64,000 nucleotides of DNA, taken from Ehretia macrophylla (lineage: Eukaryota > Streptophyta > Magnoliopsida > Boraginales > Ehretiaceae). The notes under the pieces were generated by a model. That model made no database searches, was not told the origin of the DNA, and was given only the letters and a program-made list of their open reading frames with translations. Positions 49,252 through 60,776 of the stretch are shown in pieces. Numbering within the stretch: position 1 is the first letter of the stretch; every line of letters begins with the position of its first letter. Both the position numbers and the translations under genes were made by a program. The stretch is from NCBI GenBank assembly GCA_037974665.1, contig CM075765.1, forward strand, positions 58,752,247 through 58,816,246. Direction: 5' to 3'.

Positions 49252-50422
49252 CCTCAAAGGACCTCGACCCGCCTACTCAGGTCTTGTATAGATATGCAGG
49301 AAGGGGTGTTCCTAGGTGTATGTAGGGGTTGTGTTTGCTCGAGAGAATGGATTCCTCACCAAGTCAGTTTAGGGGGTGTGGACACACTTACGCGAATTTG
49401 GGTAACGGCTACAAGGGAAAAATCAAAAGGAAACTGTACCCAACCAGGGATAGACGTAAACTCATAAGCTACCAACGGTAGGGATAATCATCCAGGTCTT
49501 ATTGTGAAAGAAAAAAGCCGCCCTGCCACAGTAAGCGGGTTGCTTCCTCTGTCGTTGCCGAGGAGCTCTTGGCGAGGAGACCGTAGGATAAGTTGTTGAA
49601 ACAAACGGGATGGGAGGATCGACCCGTTCAGTCAAATTCCAAAGAAAGACTGTTGGCAGTAGGTGGAGACATTTTTTTAGATTCTTCAAAAGGAAATACA
49701 GGCAGGGTAGAGCTCGGCAGAGGGTTGGAGAATAGGATAGAGTCCTGTCCTTAAGATTCAGATAAGAAAAGAGTTCCAAACCTTTATGCCCGTATAAGTG
49801 CTGCGCACAAGTTTCGGCCAGGATGGTTGGGAAAGACCTATTTCAACCGCTCACATCACAGTAGTAGAAGCGTAAAGGCCATAAGTCGGGGGGCGGCCAT
49901 AACATAAGCCTATTACTTTCACGCCTCTCTCTCTCTCTCTATCTATAGATAGAGAAAGATCCACTGTGTGAGCAACCCGACTGTGCCTTACATGTACTCT
50001 ACAGGCCGCACTCCATCTTTCTTCCTAACGAGCCCATTTTTCTTTGGATTTGAAAGACGGGCCTTGCATTCGATTTGAAAGGCATGGTTTTCAGTATGTC
50101 TCCAAATAGGGCCCCCACTAGTCCGGCTAGCTAGTGAGCGGTGCTTTTCGGCAGGAAGCAGGCCGAGCCCTTTGGGCAGGCATCTCTCGCAAGGCAAGCA
50201 ACATTGTTCGCCACCACCTGAGAAGCAAAATATTCGAGAGTCCAGGTTGAAAATACATGCATAGATAGTGGTCTAATGCCAAGGCCGATGACGGTAACTC
50301 AAGACGGAGCCGTATGAGGTGGAAGTCTCACGTACAGTTCTCTGAGAAGGGAGTGGCTGCCTACTGGAGCTTCGACCAACCACCACCGATCAATTCAGCT
50401 TTGGGGCCACCCCTTACTCTAC
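49252..50422 (+). other. nad4 intron 1 (group II) remnant with domain V
   Basis: Just under 1.2 kb lie between the readable end of exon 1 and exon 2. Near the 3' end, 50307-50340 reads GAGCCGTATGAGG, GGAA tetraloop, then CTCACGTACAGTTC, which is a 34-base group II domain V hairpin, the catalytic core of the intron. Domain VI and the 3' splice site follow. The 5' splice site is not clear because exon 1 is damaged at its end. Confidence 0.82.
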
Positions 50423-50937
50423 CATTATTATAGGGGTATGGGGTTCGAGACAAAGCATAATCAAGGCAGCATATCAGTTTGTCCTTTATACTTTACTTGG
50501 ATATGTTTTTATTCTATTAGCTATTCTATTAATTCTTCTCCAAATAGGAACAACCAATTTACAAATATCATTAACCACAAAATTTAGTGAGCAGCGCCAA
50601 ATATTTCTATGGATTGCTTCTTTCGCCTCTTTCACCGTCAAAGTGCCTATGGTACCAGTTCATATTTGGTTACTCGAAGCTCATGTAGAGGCACCTACGA
50701 TAGGATCCGTCATCTTGGCAGGAATTCTTTTAAAATTGGGAACCTACAGGTTTTTAAGATTTGTAGTACCCATGTTTCCCGAAGCGACACTTTGTTCCAC
50801 TCCTTTCATTTATAATTTAAGTGTGATTGCTATAATATATACTTCCTCGATCACTTTAAGATAGATTGATCTTCAGAAGATCATTGCTTACTCCTCAGTA
50901 GCTCATATCAATCTGGTGACTTTTGGTATGTTTAGTT
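50423..50937 (+). pseudogene. nad4: nad4 exon 2, full length, one nonsense change
   Basis: The exon is 515 bases, exactly the expected length, running from the split Phe codon before IIIGVWGSRQ to MFS plus one base. The frame is open through VKVPMVPVHIWLLEAHVE, LAGILLKLGTYRFLRF and PMFPEATLC. It meets TAG at 50862-50864 where the normal gene has CAG (LRQID). Other replacements include Pro to Leu in HIWLLEAH. The following bases (GGGCGAC) resemble a group II 5' end (GUGCGAC). Exon 3 is not found downstream. Confidence 0.92.
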
Positions 50938-52991
50938 GGGCGACAGCCGCTAGATCACCTATTTTGAGTTATGGACACACAAGGCCAAAACATGCGTGTC
51001 GGGTGTGCGACCCATCAACCTACTAGCAATGGGGGAAAAAACATAGCATGTCACAATAAAAGCTTGATTCGAGGCGTCAACAAAACACTACCATCTATTC
51101 CAAAAACAAAGGACCCTTAGCGCCACGGGATAGGAATGGGGGATGGCCCTATGCGCAGGCAAGAGCAATACTGGCTCTACAAAGTCAAAATCGAATCTTT
51201 TTGTTGGCTTTCCCAATTCATTCGTGAATAAGAATTCAAGGGCATGAAGCGAGTACTTATAGCTGCTTCACTTGCTTCTTATTATGGCAACAATATTTTC
51301 ATGGTGGAAATGAACGAAAAGTGATATGAACGTGCTATTTTCAAATTAAGTGATAGATAGTCTAATTTGTTCTGATGGATCGAAAGAGATAGAGAGGGAA
51401 TCTATCAAGAATAAGGGGAAATCTCCTATTTCTATCTATTGATGAGACAACTATCTATTCTTGATCCATCAGAAAGAAATCGATATGTATTTGATGGAGT
51501 CTACATTGTACGTAGTATGCCCAACCGCTTTTTAGGCCAGCTCAGTTCTCTTATCCATCCCATCGGTCCAATGCACTAGGTTGATCTCATGGAGGGAAAA
51601 GCCAAAATGTAGTTGTCTTGTTCACCGCCTCGACGCATTCCCTTCTCTCCCTGGTATCGTCCCACACAGAAAGAAAGAGCACAGAGCCCCAGCCCGAGCT
51701 GTAGGTCCGCTAATGTAAAGCGAGGAGTTGAGCTTGAACTGGCGAATTGAAGTCACTTTCAGAACCATACTTCCTATAGCTAACATGTGTCCAGTCCAGC
51801 GAGAACGCGCAGCCCAAACGAACGTTAGTTGCTATACTGAATCCCTTGCTGGCCATCAGGGACCGAGTGGTAAGGCCATGATCTGTAGGGGAACTGATCA
51901 CTCATTCTTCTATTAGGGACAGGTGAACGAATGACAACTCCAAATGTCACACATCCGTCGTCTACTTACCATTTAGGTGGCACTAGCGAGATCTAGCTAA
52001 GTTAAGAAACTTAGTGTCGCGGTTGCTCCACTCCGCTGCGGTCTCATGAACTGAACTTTGTTGCCTTCCCGCCCAAGAAAGGAATAGGCGTTGTGCCGTG
52101 GATTAGTTTCGGGTCAAGGAGCAAAGAGAGACCAGAAGAATGATTCATTTGGATTGATGAGCTTTTTCAGCTGAAAAACTAAGAATCAATGGAATGTTTG
52201 TCTATCCATAAACATCTATTCTATATGTATATCTAGGGATTCTCTCTATACATATAAAAGTGTTTTATGGAATGATATGATTGCCTAGCCGTAGCCGCAA
52301 ATCAGCTGCGCTCTATACGGGGAATTTCTATTGAATTAGATCTTTTGGGAAGCTTTTGGACCTAGCGAAAAGGACTCTAAGCCTTCTCGCAAGCAAGCAC
52401 AAGAGAAGCAAGCAAAGTAGAAGGGAGTCGCCAGAAAGAAGTGACGAGGATGCGAAGCTATCTACAAAGCAGTAGCTTTCCCCGATCGACTGAAATACAA
52501 GAGTCGCGACCTACTTTGATTCAAAAGAAAGGCTAAGGGTTTGGCAACAAGCGAATGACTTTCTATTAAAGTTGTAAGGGTTCCAAACCTTAACTACTTA
52601 GGTACCAAAGGATGCTTGTGATTGGTTTCATAAGAGGGTTGTTCACTAAAAGCTATCAACGCTCAGCCCTATCTTAGATTGAACGTCGACTTATCTTATT
52701 GTCGTTCAATCCCTAAGGCCGTTTTTCGCTGAAAAGGGAATAGTGTTCGTGTCCAAAGTGAACGAAGCCCTAGCTTATAGAGGTTGTTGCTTTTCCCAGG
52801 CCGGAGAAGGGCTTATACTACTTGCCTTTGTTTGATATGCTCATTCAGTACCAATACAAACTAAAACTAGACCAAAGTGGAAGGGCCACTAGAGAAGCTA
52901 GAAATAGCTACACTACAGTAGTTGGTCTAACTAAAGCTTGACGACAACATAAAATTAGCCTTATGAATTGAATCTTAAGTAGGGGGCTTAG
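50938..52991 (+). other. nad4 intron 2 remnant and unassigned organelle-like DNA
   Basis: About 2 kb follow exon 2. The start is taken as group II intron 2. I looked for exon 3, which should include a GIGGSIL..LSHGLVSSALFL stretch, and do not see it. The right end meets the family B element at CTTAG. Confidence 0.6.
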
Positions 52992-53961
52992 TATGAAACC
53001 CCATTTTTCATCTTAATCTCGATATGCGTGTTTTGCATCGTTTTGCATGATTTGACCTGGTTATGTGTTATATGAGTTAGAATGTGTTAAAAATGTGATT
53101 TATATTCCAAATACATGCTATATGTTCATTCATAAAATTTTCATTAAAAATGAAATCAGAAATTTTATCGCCGGTTTTAGTGAATAGTGTTTTGAGCACC
53201 TGTCTGCTAAAATTTTTACAGGGGTGTTTTAAGTGTTTCAAAACCTAGTCCTTGGGTATTAATACACCCATGTTTGATTAAAACGAATTTGGAATCGGTT
53301 TTGGAATTTTAAAGATTTTTACACTTTCTTTTGCAAGAAATCGAGTTTTAAGCCGACTCAGGTGAAAATGTTTTAAAGTAAAACTCTGTTTCACCTAAAA
53401 TATATTGTCTAGAATTAATTTAGGTGTTAATTTAATAGTTAAGCACGAAATAGACTAAAATAGAATTAAAAGACAAGAAAATACTAAAATTAACTAAGTG
53501 TCAACTTTGACTTTCATTTGTTTTGTTGACCTTTGAGCTTATAAGCATAAACACACACTAAAATAGCACAATTTCACACTAAAAAATACTCACATTGCCG
53601 TGAGCCATAGGAGAGAAAAAGAGAGTTTTGTTCCACATTTTTCAAAGCAAAATTTCATAGAAAAACCTAGTTTTTGTCCATAGCATTTCAAACCGAGTTG
53701 GATTCCGCTTGTTGGGCACGCATTGCACGTATATCTAGACTTGTTTCAGATCAAAGGTGAGAGAAAAATTCTAGATCTCAAAATGTCATTTTTATGTTTT
53801 TGCGTATAATTACATTTTGAACCGTTAGAAAGTTGAATTGATGTTATATTATTGCTCAGTGCATGTTAAGGATCGTTTATATGCGTTTATATAAGATTTG
53901 AAGTGTTGTAGCATGAATTTTAATTTTTCGGATATTAAAATTGAGTTATTAGCTATTAGCT
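52992..53961 (+). repeat. Family B-type LTR, first 970 bases, plus orientation
   Basis: It starts TATGAAACCCCATTTTTC and can be followed against the reverse complement of 59285-60251 (shared words include TTATGTGTTATATGAG, and TTGAGTTATTAGCTATT at the inner end). It stops at integrase sequence that reads on the minus strand. Confidence 0.82.
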
Positions 53962-56900
53962 CTCGGTGTTCTAGGCAAACCAGTGACGAAGTCCATTATA
54001 ATATGCTCCCATTTCCATTGTGGTATAGCCAACGGTTGAAGCAAACCTGCAGGTCGTTGATGCTCAGCTTTCACTCACTGACAAGTCAAACATCTAGACA
54101 CAAACTGAGCAACCTCCCTCTTCATATTATTCCACCAATAATGTTGCTTCAAGTCCCGGTACATCTTGGTTTCACCAGGATAAATAGTATACTTAGAATT
54201 ATGAGCCTCCTCCAGAATACCTCGCCTCAAGCCCGGTTCATCGGGAACACAAACCCTGTTCCGAAATCGAAGAATACCATCCTCATGTAATTTGAAGTCA
54301 GATTGATCATCGGTGGTCTGATCCTTGATCTTATGAAGTTTAACATCAAGTTGCTAAGCTTCTCTAATCTGAGACAACAATAAAGCTTGAATACGGAGAT
54401 ATGAACACATCACCCAAACCTGAGTTAACTCTGGTCTCCAATAAGTTAATTCGTCAAGAACCTCCTACTTCTTGACAGCCAAACAAGAAACACTCACCTT
54501 ACGACTAAGAGCGTCTACCGCAACATTTGCCTTCCCAAGCAGATAGCTAATAGAACAATTATAGCCTCCGAGAAGTTCCATCCACCTATGTTGACGCATA
54601 TTCAACTTCTTCTATGAGAACAAATAGTTAAGACTCTTATGATCAATGAAAATCTCGAACTGACTGCCCCACAGATAATGACGCCACTTTTTCTCTGCGA
54701 AAACAACTGCTGCCAACTCAAGATCATGAGTCGGATAATTCACCTCATATGGTTTCAACTTTCTAGAAGCATAGGCAATAACCCGACCATTCTACATAAG
54801 TACACATCCCAAGCCCTCCTTGGATGCATCACTGTAGATAACCATATTATCGGTCCCCTCTAGTAGAGCAAGTAATGGAGCGGTAGTCAATCTCTTTTTC
54901 AACTCTTGAAACCCAATCTCACATTTCTCATCCCAAACAAAGCAAGTCTGTTTCTGAGATAACTTAGAAAGTGGCCCGACAATCTTAGAAAAGTCTTTCA
55001 CAAACCTACAGTAATAACCTGCCAAGCCAAGAAAGCTACGAACCTCTAAAACATTCTCCGGCCATTTCCAAGACATCACCGCTTCAATCTCAGTGGGATC
55101 TACAAAAATACTACTCTGTGTGATAACATGGCCAAGAAAAGATATGCATTGTAGCCTAAATTCATATTTGCTGAACTTCGCAAACAACTGATGCTCCTAT
55201 AGTTTCTATAAGACAAGCCGTAGATGTTGCTGGTGCTCCGATTTAGACTTAGAATAAACCAAGATATCATCAATAAAGATCACCACGAACTGGTCCAAGT
55301 ACGGTTGAAAAACCCGATGCATAAAATCCATAAATCCTGCCGATGCATTAGTTAATCCAAAGGGCATAACTACAAATTCATAATGCTCGTACCGAGTCCT
55401 GAAGGCAGACTTCCGAACATCCTCCATGCGAATCCGAAGCTAATAATACCCCTGCCTCAAGTCAAACTTAGAGTAGACTTTGGCTCCTTGAAGTTGATCA
55501 AACAACTCGTCAATCAATGGCAAATGATACTTATCCTTGATGGTCACTTGATTCAAACCACGATAGTCAATGCATAATCTCAAGGCACCATCTTTCTTCT
55601 TCACAAATAAAATAGGTGCTCCCCACAGTGAAGAACTCTGCTAAATGAAACCCTTCTCAATTAACTCCTGCAATTGAGTTTTCAGCTCCTTCAGCTTAGC
55701 TGGTGCCATCTGGTACGCTGATTTAGAAATAGGTTGAGTATCGGGAATAAGATTGATCACAAACTCCACATCTCTCTCTGGCGGCAACCCTGGTAACTCC
55801 TCGGGAAATACATTGGGATATTCCCGAATAATAGGTACTTCTTCCAGGTTTAGCTTATCAGATGGCTTGTTGATCAAATAAGCTAGATAACCTGAACACC
55901 CCTTACTCACCAACTTAACGGCTTTAGTTGCTGAGATAACAAAACTCATCTTAGCACCTCGGTTGCCTGCTACCTCTACTACTGGCTGATTTGGCAACTG
56001 AAACCATACTACATTCGTTCTACAGTTTAACTGGGCATCATACTTAGAAAGCCAATCGATACCCAATATAACATCATACCCCTGGATAAGAAATAAGATA
56101 AGGTCCGAAGGAAAATTATACCTCTTAACATGTATTTTACAATCCTTACATACTAAGCCAGTCACATACTTATTAGTCAAAGAGGTACTAATCTCAACCA
56201 CATAAGGCAGTCTTTTAGGTTGCATATTAACACGTTGCACACAAGCAGGAGTAATGAAAGAATGCGTAGCACCAGAATCAATCAAAACTTTAACAAGTAT
56301 AAGGAAGTTACCTTCCACCACTGCAGTCTCCTCAGGCATCTCCTCCAAATCAACTGCGTAGGCCCAAGCCTAAACCCGCTGCTGCTGAGGTGCACCACCA
56401 GTAGGTTGACCTTGATAATCCTAGGTCATTGCCCAACCCTCAGTTCCTCGATATCTATAGCAATCTCTCACCCTATGTTGATTGCTGCCGTAACCCAAAT
56501 ATGTTCCTGCCTTCGCCCTGCAATTGACCTTCACATGGCCCTGACGCTTGCAGTAATTACACTACGGTGATGAAATACTTCCACTGCCCCTAGAAGAACC
56601 AGAACCCGAGAAAGCAGCTGTACTAGCCTGCTGCTGAGGTCTCACAACACTAGGCCTATATGGACCCTGAGACTGGGCCGGCCTAAACTGCGGTTGAGCC
56701 TGATAAGACCTCTGCTAAAACTGAGGCCGATAGTAACCCTGCTGACCTTGCGGTCTGAAAGAACCCTGCAGCACTGCAGGCCTATAACTACCCTACTGTA
56801 CTGAAGGTCTATACATACCCTGCTGACCCTGCGGCTGAAAGGGCCTCTTGCTAGGCTGACTAGGTCCGATCTATTCCCCCTTTCTCTTCTCTAACCTAAA

Positions 56901-57655
56901 AGCTGCATCAAAGGCCTCAGTAAGTATATCATACTGATTTAGGGCCATCGCATTCTGAATCTCGGGCCTCAAACCCAACATAAACCTCCGGGTCCTGCAC
57001 TCCTCATTTGCTACAAACTCTGGTGCATACCGGGACAGTCTAGTAAAAGTGGCCTCATACTGAGCCACTGAAGCATCCCCCTGAACTAGAGATAGAAACT
57101 CAGCCTCTCTCCTCTCCCATGCAATCATCGGGACATACTTCGCCCGGAAAGCTCTCAGAAAGGTATCCCAGACATACGGAATACCCTGGGCCTCCCAACT
57201 AGATTTCATCGTGCGCCACTACTCCTCTGCCTCATCATCAAACAAATAAATGGCAAATGTGACCTTTCATTCATCAGTATAATCCATAGGGTCAAATCTT
57301 TTCTCCACTTTACTAATCCATGCCTTGGCTTTCTAATCATCTGGTTCCCCCTGAAACATCGATGGATAGTACCCCAAGAACTCTTTCAGTGTACCAAGCC
57401 CGTGCCATATTACCTGGAACCTCGTCAACTGCTTCGGGCAGCTTGCCCTGCTAGCAACTGTGCCTGACCGGCCATGACCTCTACAATCCTATCCATGGCT
57501 GATTCGAAATGATCATCACCCCTTTCTCGGCCCGGTGCCACATTACCCGGAACCTCGTCAACTACTTTGGGCCTACCTCTCGTTCTCGGTCTACCAGTCA
57601 TTCTACTAATCAAAGAGTTAGCACAGGTTATAGCACATAGATAGGGTATAGACAA
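53962..57655 (-). pseudogene. gag-pol: Family B gag-pol region (fossil, many breaks)
   Basis: Minus-strand landmarks in order: an Arg- and Gly-rich gag start near 57600 (MTGRPRTRGRPKV), the gag core about 57210-56870 ([20 protein letters not shown]), and a protease VLIDSGATHSFITP near 56290. Reverse transcriptase follows from about 55700, with [13 protein letters not shown] near 55270 and [15 protein letters not shown] near 55000. RNase H ([14 protein letters not shown]) lies near 54800. Integrase pieces reach about 53970 ([10 protein letters not shown]). The order and motifs match the Tekay-type element at 10213-20233, so the same functions are implied. It is a fossil with far too many breaks to be active. 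Confidence 0.85.
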
Positions 57656-57892
57656 TTATTAGCAAATAAACAACAATTCACCTAAACACATAAATCACTT
57701 AAGTATCAATTACATAAACAAATTGATCACATAATCACATAAGCACTAAATCACATAATCACTTAATCATTTAATCATATTAACACATAGTTCACTTTTC
57801 TTTCATTGCATACATACTTTCATGCTAAGACCATTACCCACATTCTGAGAATACCCCGACTGACAGCTAACATGTACTTTAATACCACTTAA
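57656..57892 (-). other. Family B leader with repeated TTATGTGAT words and primer site
   Basis: The leader between LTR and gag contains TTATGTGAT-type words on the minus strand (for example 57670-57790), like those at 33630-34070. The expected primer site begins TGGTAT at 57887 but is damaged beyond that. Confidence 0.65.
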
Positions 57893-60251
57893 TGTCATGC
57901 CCCAACTCGACCCCACTAATAATCAGTCAGGATGCAACGGAATTTCGGCAGTATCACGACAGTAATAAAGATACCGAGGCTCTAAACCAACCTCTTAAGA
58001 ATGTCATACAACTAACTCCACAAACCATTCAACAATCAACTCCTCAATTAAATTTAACAATATACAACATAACCATATTATACAAAAATCATTCCTTCAA
58101 CAACCCATTCATAGTTATATGCCTCCGTTCCAACTTAGTACATAGGTGATACATACAAATCAAAATAAGTTATACAAAATATTGTTTTACAACAACTAAG
58201 ATAATCTCATAGCAATGACTCCTACACATAAGACTCATCCACATACGGCACATTTCCCTCTTCAAGAGGCACGTACCCGTAGTCAGAATCAGTAACACCT
58301 GCATGCATGCAATAATTGAGAGTGATCTTTTATAAAACAAGCCCAATGAGGATCCGATAGATCTCTAACAGTATTTACTATACTCATTGGAAATGATCCT
58401 TTGAGCAGTAAACACACAATATACATCAATAACAATATAAACACATAACTATAATGACCAATCAATAAAGGATACTCTATTTGGTGTAGCTCCAAATGCC
58501 ATCACGATCTCAACCAACTTCCTATCACCCCCATGACACATACACCCGAGGTACCTCACTAGCCGTGCCCTCCATGGCATCTCCGCCCATGCGAGATGAG
58601 GGTAGCCTCTGATAGCCATGCCGTTTTCAATCCGACGGTCCGATACCGCCCGTCAGGTGGCACACACATATCAAGACTCAGCAATAATAATAAACAATCA
58701 ATCACAGGAGGACAACCTTTTCCGTTGACTATCTCCTGGTTCATCAATAATCAATATTCAATTATCAATAATCAATAATGCATCAATCAATTAATAACAT
58801 TAAAACAACACAACATCAATTAATCAATTTAACAACAAAACAACTATGTTAGATGACAAACTTGGCCACCCCACTTAACATACATTAGACACACAACAAA
58901 ACCCTAATCTAACCATCAACAACTCATAATCAATCACTCAAACACCACCCGATCATCTAAAGGCATATAACAACATTTTAAAGAAAGATAACCTAAACTT
59001 CAAATAATCATAACTTACATTCTACTAATCCAAACAACTCGAAACCAGTTCCTATCATTCACCCACTCAATCATCTACAATAACCCCCCCGGAAACCAAC
59101 CAAAATACGTTCAAATCAAGCCCAACAACCCTAAAACATCAATGCACCTAGGCTGAAATTTTTGGATTTTCGCACCAACATCTCAATCAAAATTTTGGCA
59201 TTACAACGGCACTACCCCGTATTTTACAAACTTTTACAAATTGACGGCAATCGATTCCAACCACTACAACTCAAAATAATCACCAAATAGCTAATAACTC
59301 AACTTTTAATACCCGAAAATAAAAATTCTTGCTACAACGGTTCAAATCTTATATAAACGCATATAAACGATCCTTAGCATGCACTGAGCAATAATATAAC
59401 ATCAATTCAACTTTCTAACGGTTCAAAATGCAATTATACGCAGAAACATAAAAATGGCATTTTGGGATCTAGAATTTTTCTGTCACCTTTGGTGTATTTT
59501 AAAGCTACAAAGATGCTCAATGGATGCTCACGAGGTGGAATCAAGCTTTGGTTGATGAAGATTGGCCTTTAATTGCAAGTTCCATTGAAAAATCTCTTTG
59601 AAAAACCTTAAGTTTCTTTCTCTTTTTCTCTCTAATGGCTCTCGGCCATGTATGTGTGTGTGATGGTGTTTTTGTTCTTTGCAAGTGTGTGTTGATGCAA
59701 TATAAGTAAACGGTCAAACAATTAAAATAGTCAAAGTTAGTTTTATTTAGTCTTTTAATTATTTCTAGTCTTTTAAATTCATTTATTGACTATTTCTTGC
59801 TGAACTATTAAATTGACACCTAGAATAATTCTAGACATTATATTTTAAGTGAAAAAGAGTTTTACATTTAAACATTTTCACCTGAGTCGGTTTAAAACTC
59901 GTTTTCTTGCCAAAGAAAGTGTAAAAACCTTTAAAATTCCAAAACCGATTCCAAATCCGTTTTAATAAAACACGAGTCTATTAATACCCAAGGGCTAGGT
60001 TTTAAAATGTTTAAAACACCCCTGTAAAAATTTTAGCAGATAGGTGTTCAAAAATACTATTCACTAAAACCAGCGATAAAATTTCTAATTTCGTTTTTGA
60101 TGAAAATTTCATGAGTGCACTTATAGCATGTATTAGGAATATAAATCACATTTCTAACACAATCTGACTCATATAACACATAAATAGGTCAAAGCACTCA
60201 AAACGAGGCAAAACACGCAAATTGAGGTTAAGCAAAATATGGGCTCTCACA
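57893..60251 (-). repeat. Family B 5' LTR of the coding element, 2.36 kb
   Basis: On the minus strand it runs from TGTGAGAGCCC at 60251 to GGGGCATGACA at 57893. It shares the family B middle block near 58500-58680 and the right terminus with 1900-2705 and 31125-33524. The first 1 kb is closest to 52992-53961. Confidence 0.85.
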
Positions 60252-60687
60252 CCCAGACCTAGCAGTAGACGGGCGGGCCATGCTTGAATTCAGACCGGAC
60301 CAAACTCTTCTTTATTTGAGCTATTCCCACGCTTGACCGTATGTAGAGCCACTAAGAGCTGGCAGACTGGGCCGGCCGCAGGTTCCAGATCTGAAAAGTC
60401 GAGTCTCGATTAGCCTAGTGTACCAACCGCGTGGTACCACGGGCACTCAAAGACCTGGCGAATGTCCCACCCCACCAAGAGCGCTTATGTCATAGGGGAA
60501 CTCATGGCTGGAAACATTCCTTATGGTTTGTTTTGATATTTGGTAGGAATAATAAGAATCAAAGTCCAGATTGGTTGGTGAGCCTAGTGATAGGAAACTA
60601 TCTAACTTGGTTCAGAGAGCACTTGTTGGGATAAAAAAAATTTTGTCGCTAAATGTTACGGCCTAAATGCTGAACTATTGACCCTAC
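60252..60687 (+). other. 3' end of nad4 intron 3 (group II), with domain V at 60580-60613
   Basis: The 34-base stretch 60580-60613 reads GAGCC, TAGTGATAG, GAAA, CTATCTAACTT, GGTTC: a group II domain V hairpin with a GNRA loop. Domain VI and the 3' splice site lie between it and exon 4. The rest of intron 3 is missing to the left, where the family B element begins. Confidence 0.82.
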
Positions 60688-60776
60688 TTGTTCGGATGGG
60701 TGTTCACCCAAAAGTGTTCCCAAACTGCATGCATACATCTATAAGTAACTTAGTGCAACATGGCAATTTTCATTGA
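60688..60776 (+). pseudogene. nad4: nad4 exon 4, full length (89 bases)
   Basis: The exon reads RMGVHPKVFPNCMHTSIS and ends NLVQHGNFH with TGA at 60774-60776, matching the C-terminus of plant Nad4 (WMGVYPKVFLDCMHTSVS). Its length is the expected 89 bases. The codon CGG at 60693-60695 stands where edited transcripts read TGG (Trp), so this copy derives from unedited DNA. It is open, but with exon 3 absent and stops in exons 1 and 2 it is a pseudogene part. Confidence 0.92.

Larger units (their letters stand above)
41490..52991. other. Mitochondrial-like DNA segment II (nuclear insertion)
   Basis: This continues segment I beyond the family B element. It contains retrotransposon fragments of copia and gypsy type, plastid-derived trnS-GGA and trnD, and the first half of nad4. 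Such a mix of native genes, plastid tRNAs and nuclear retroelement scraps is normal for plant mitochondrial genomes. All recognisable protein genes are decayed. Confidence 0.75.
52992..60251 (-). mobile_element. Family B coding retrotransposon (Tekay-like), decayed, LTRs opposed
   Basis: The right end is a complete minus-strand LTR (57893-60251) followed inward by a damaged primer site and a gag-pol region (about 57655 to 53962), all on the minus strand. The left end is the first 970 bases of the same LTR type in the opposite (plus) orientation. The outer flanks CTTAG (52987-52991) and CCCAG (60252-60256) could be an old 5-bp duplication with two C-to-T changes. The coding part is broken in many places (well over ten). 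The protein motifs resemble those of the family A element but the sequence is clearly different. The high number of breaks suggests it is among the older insertions. Confidence 0.8.

Noticed and set aside
49462-49779. A 105-codon minus-strand frame downstream of nad4 exon 1.
   Set aside because: It lies within the nad4 intron 1 remnant and has no recognisable domain.
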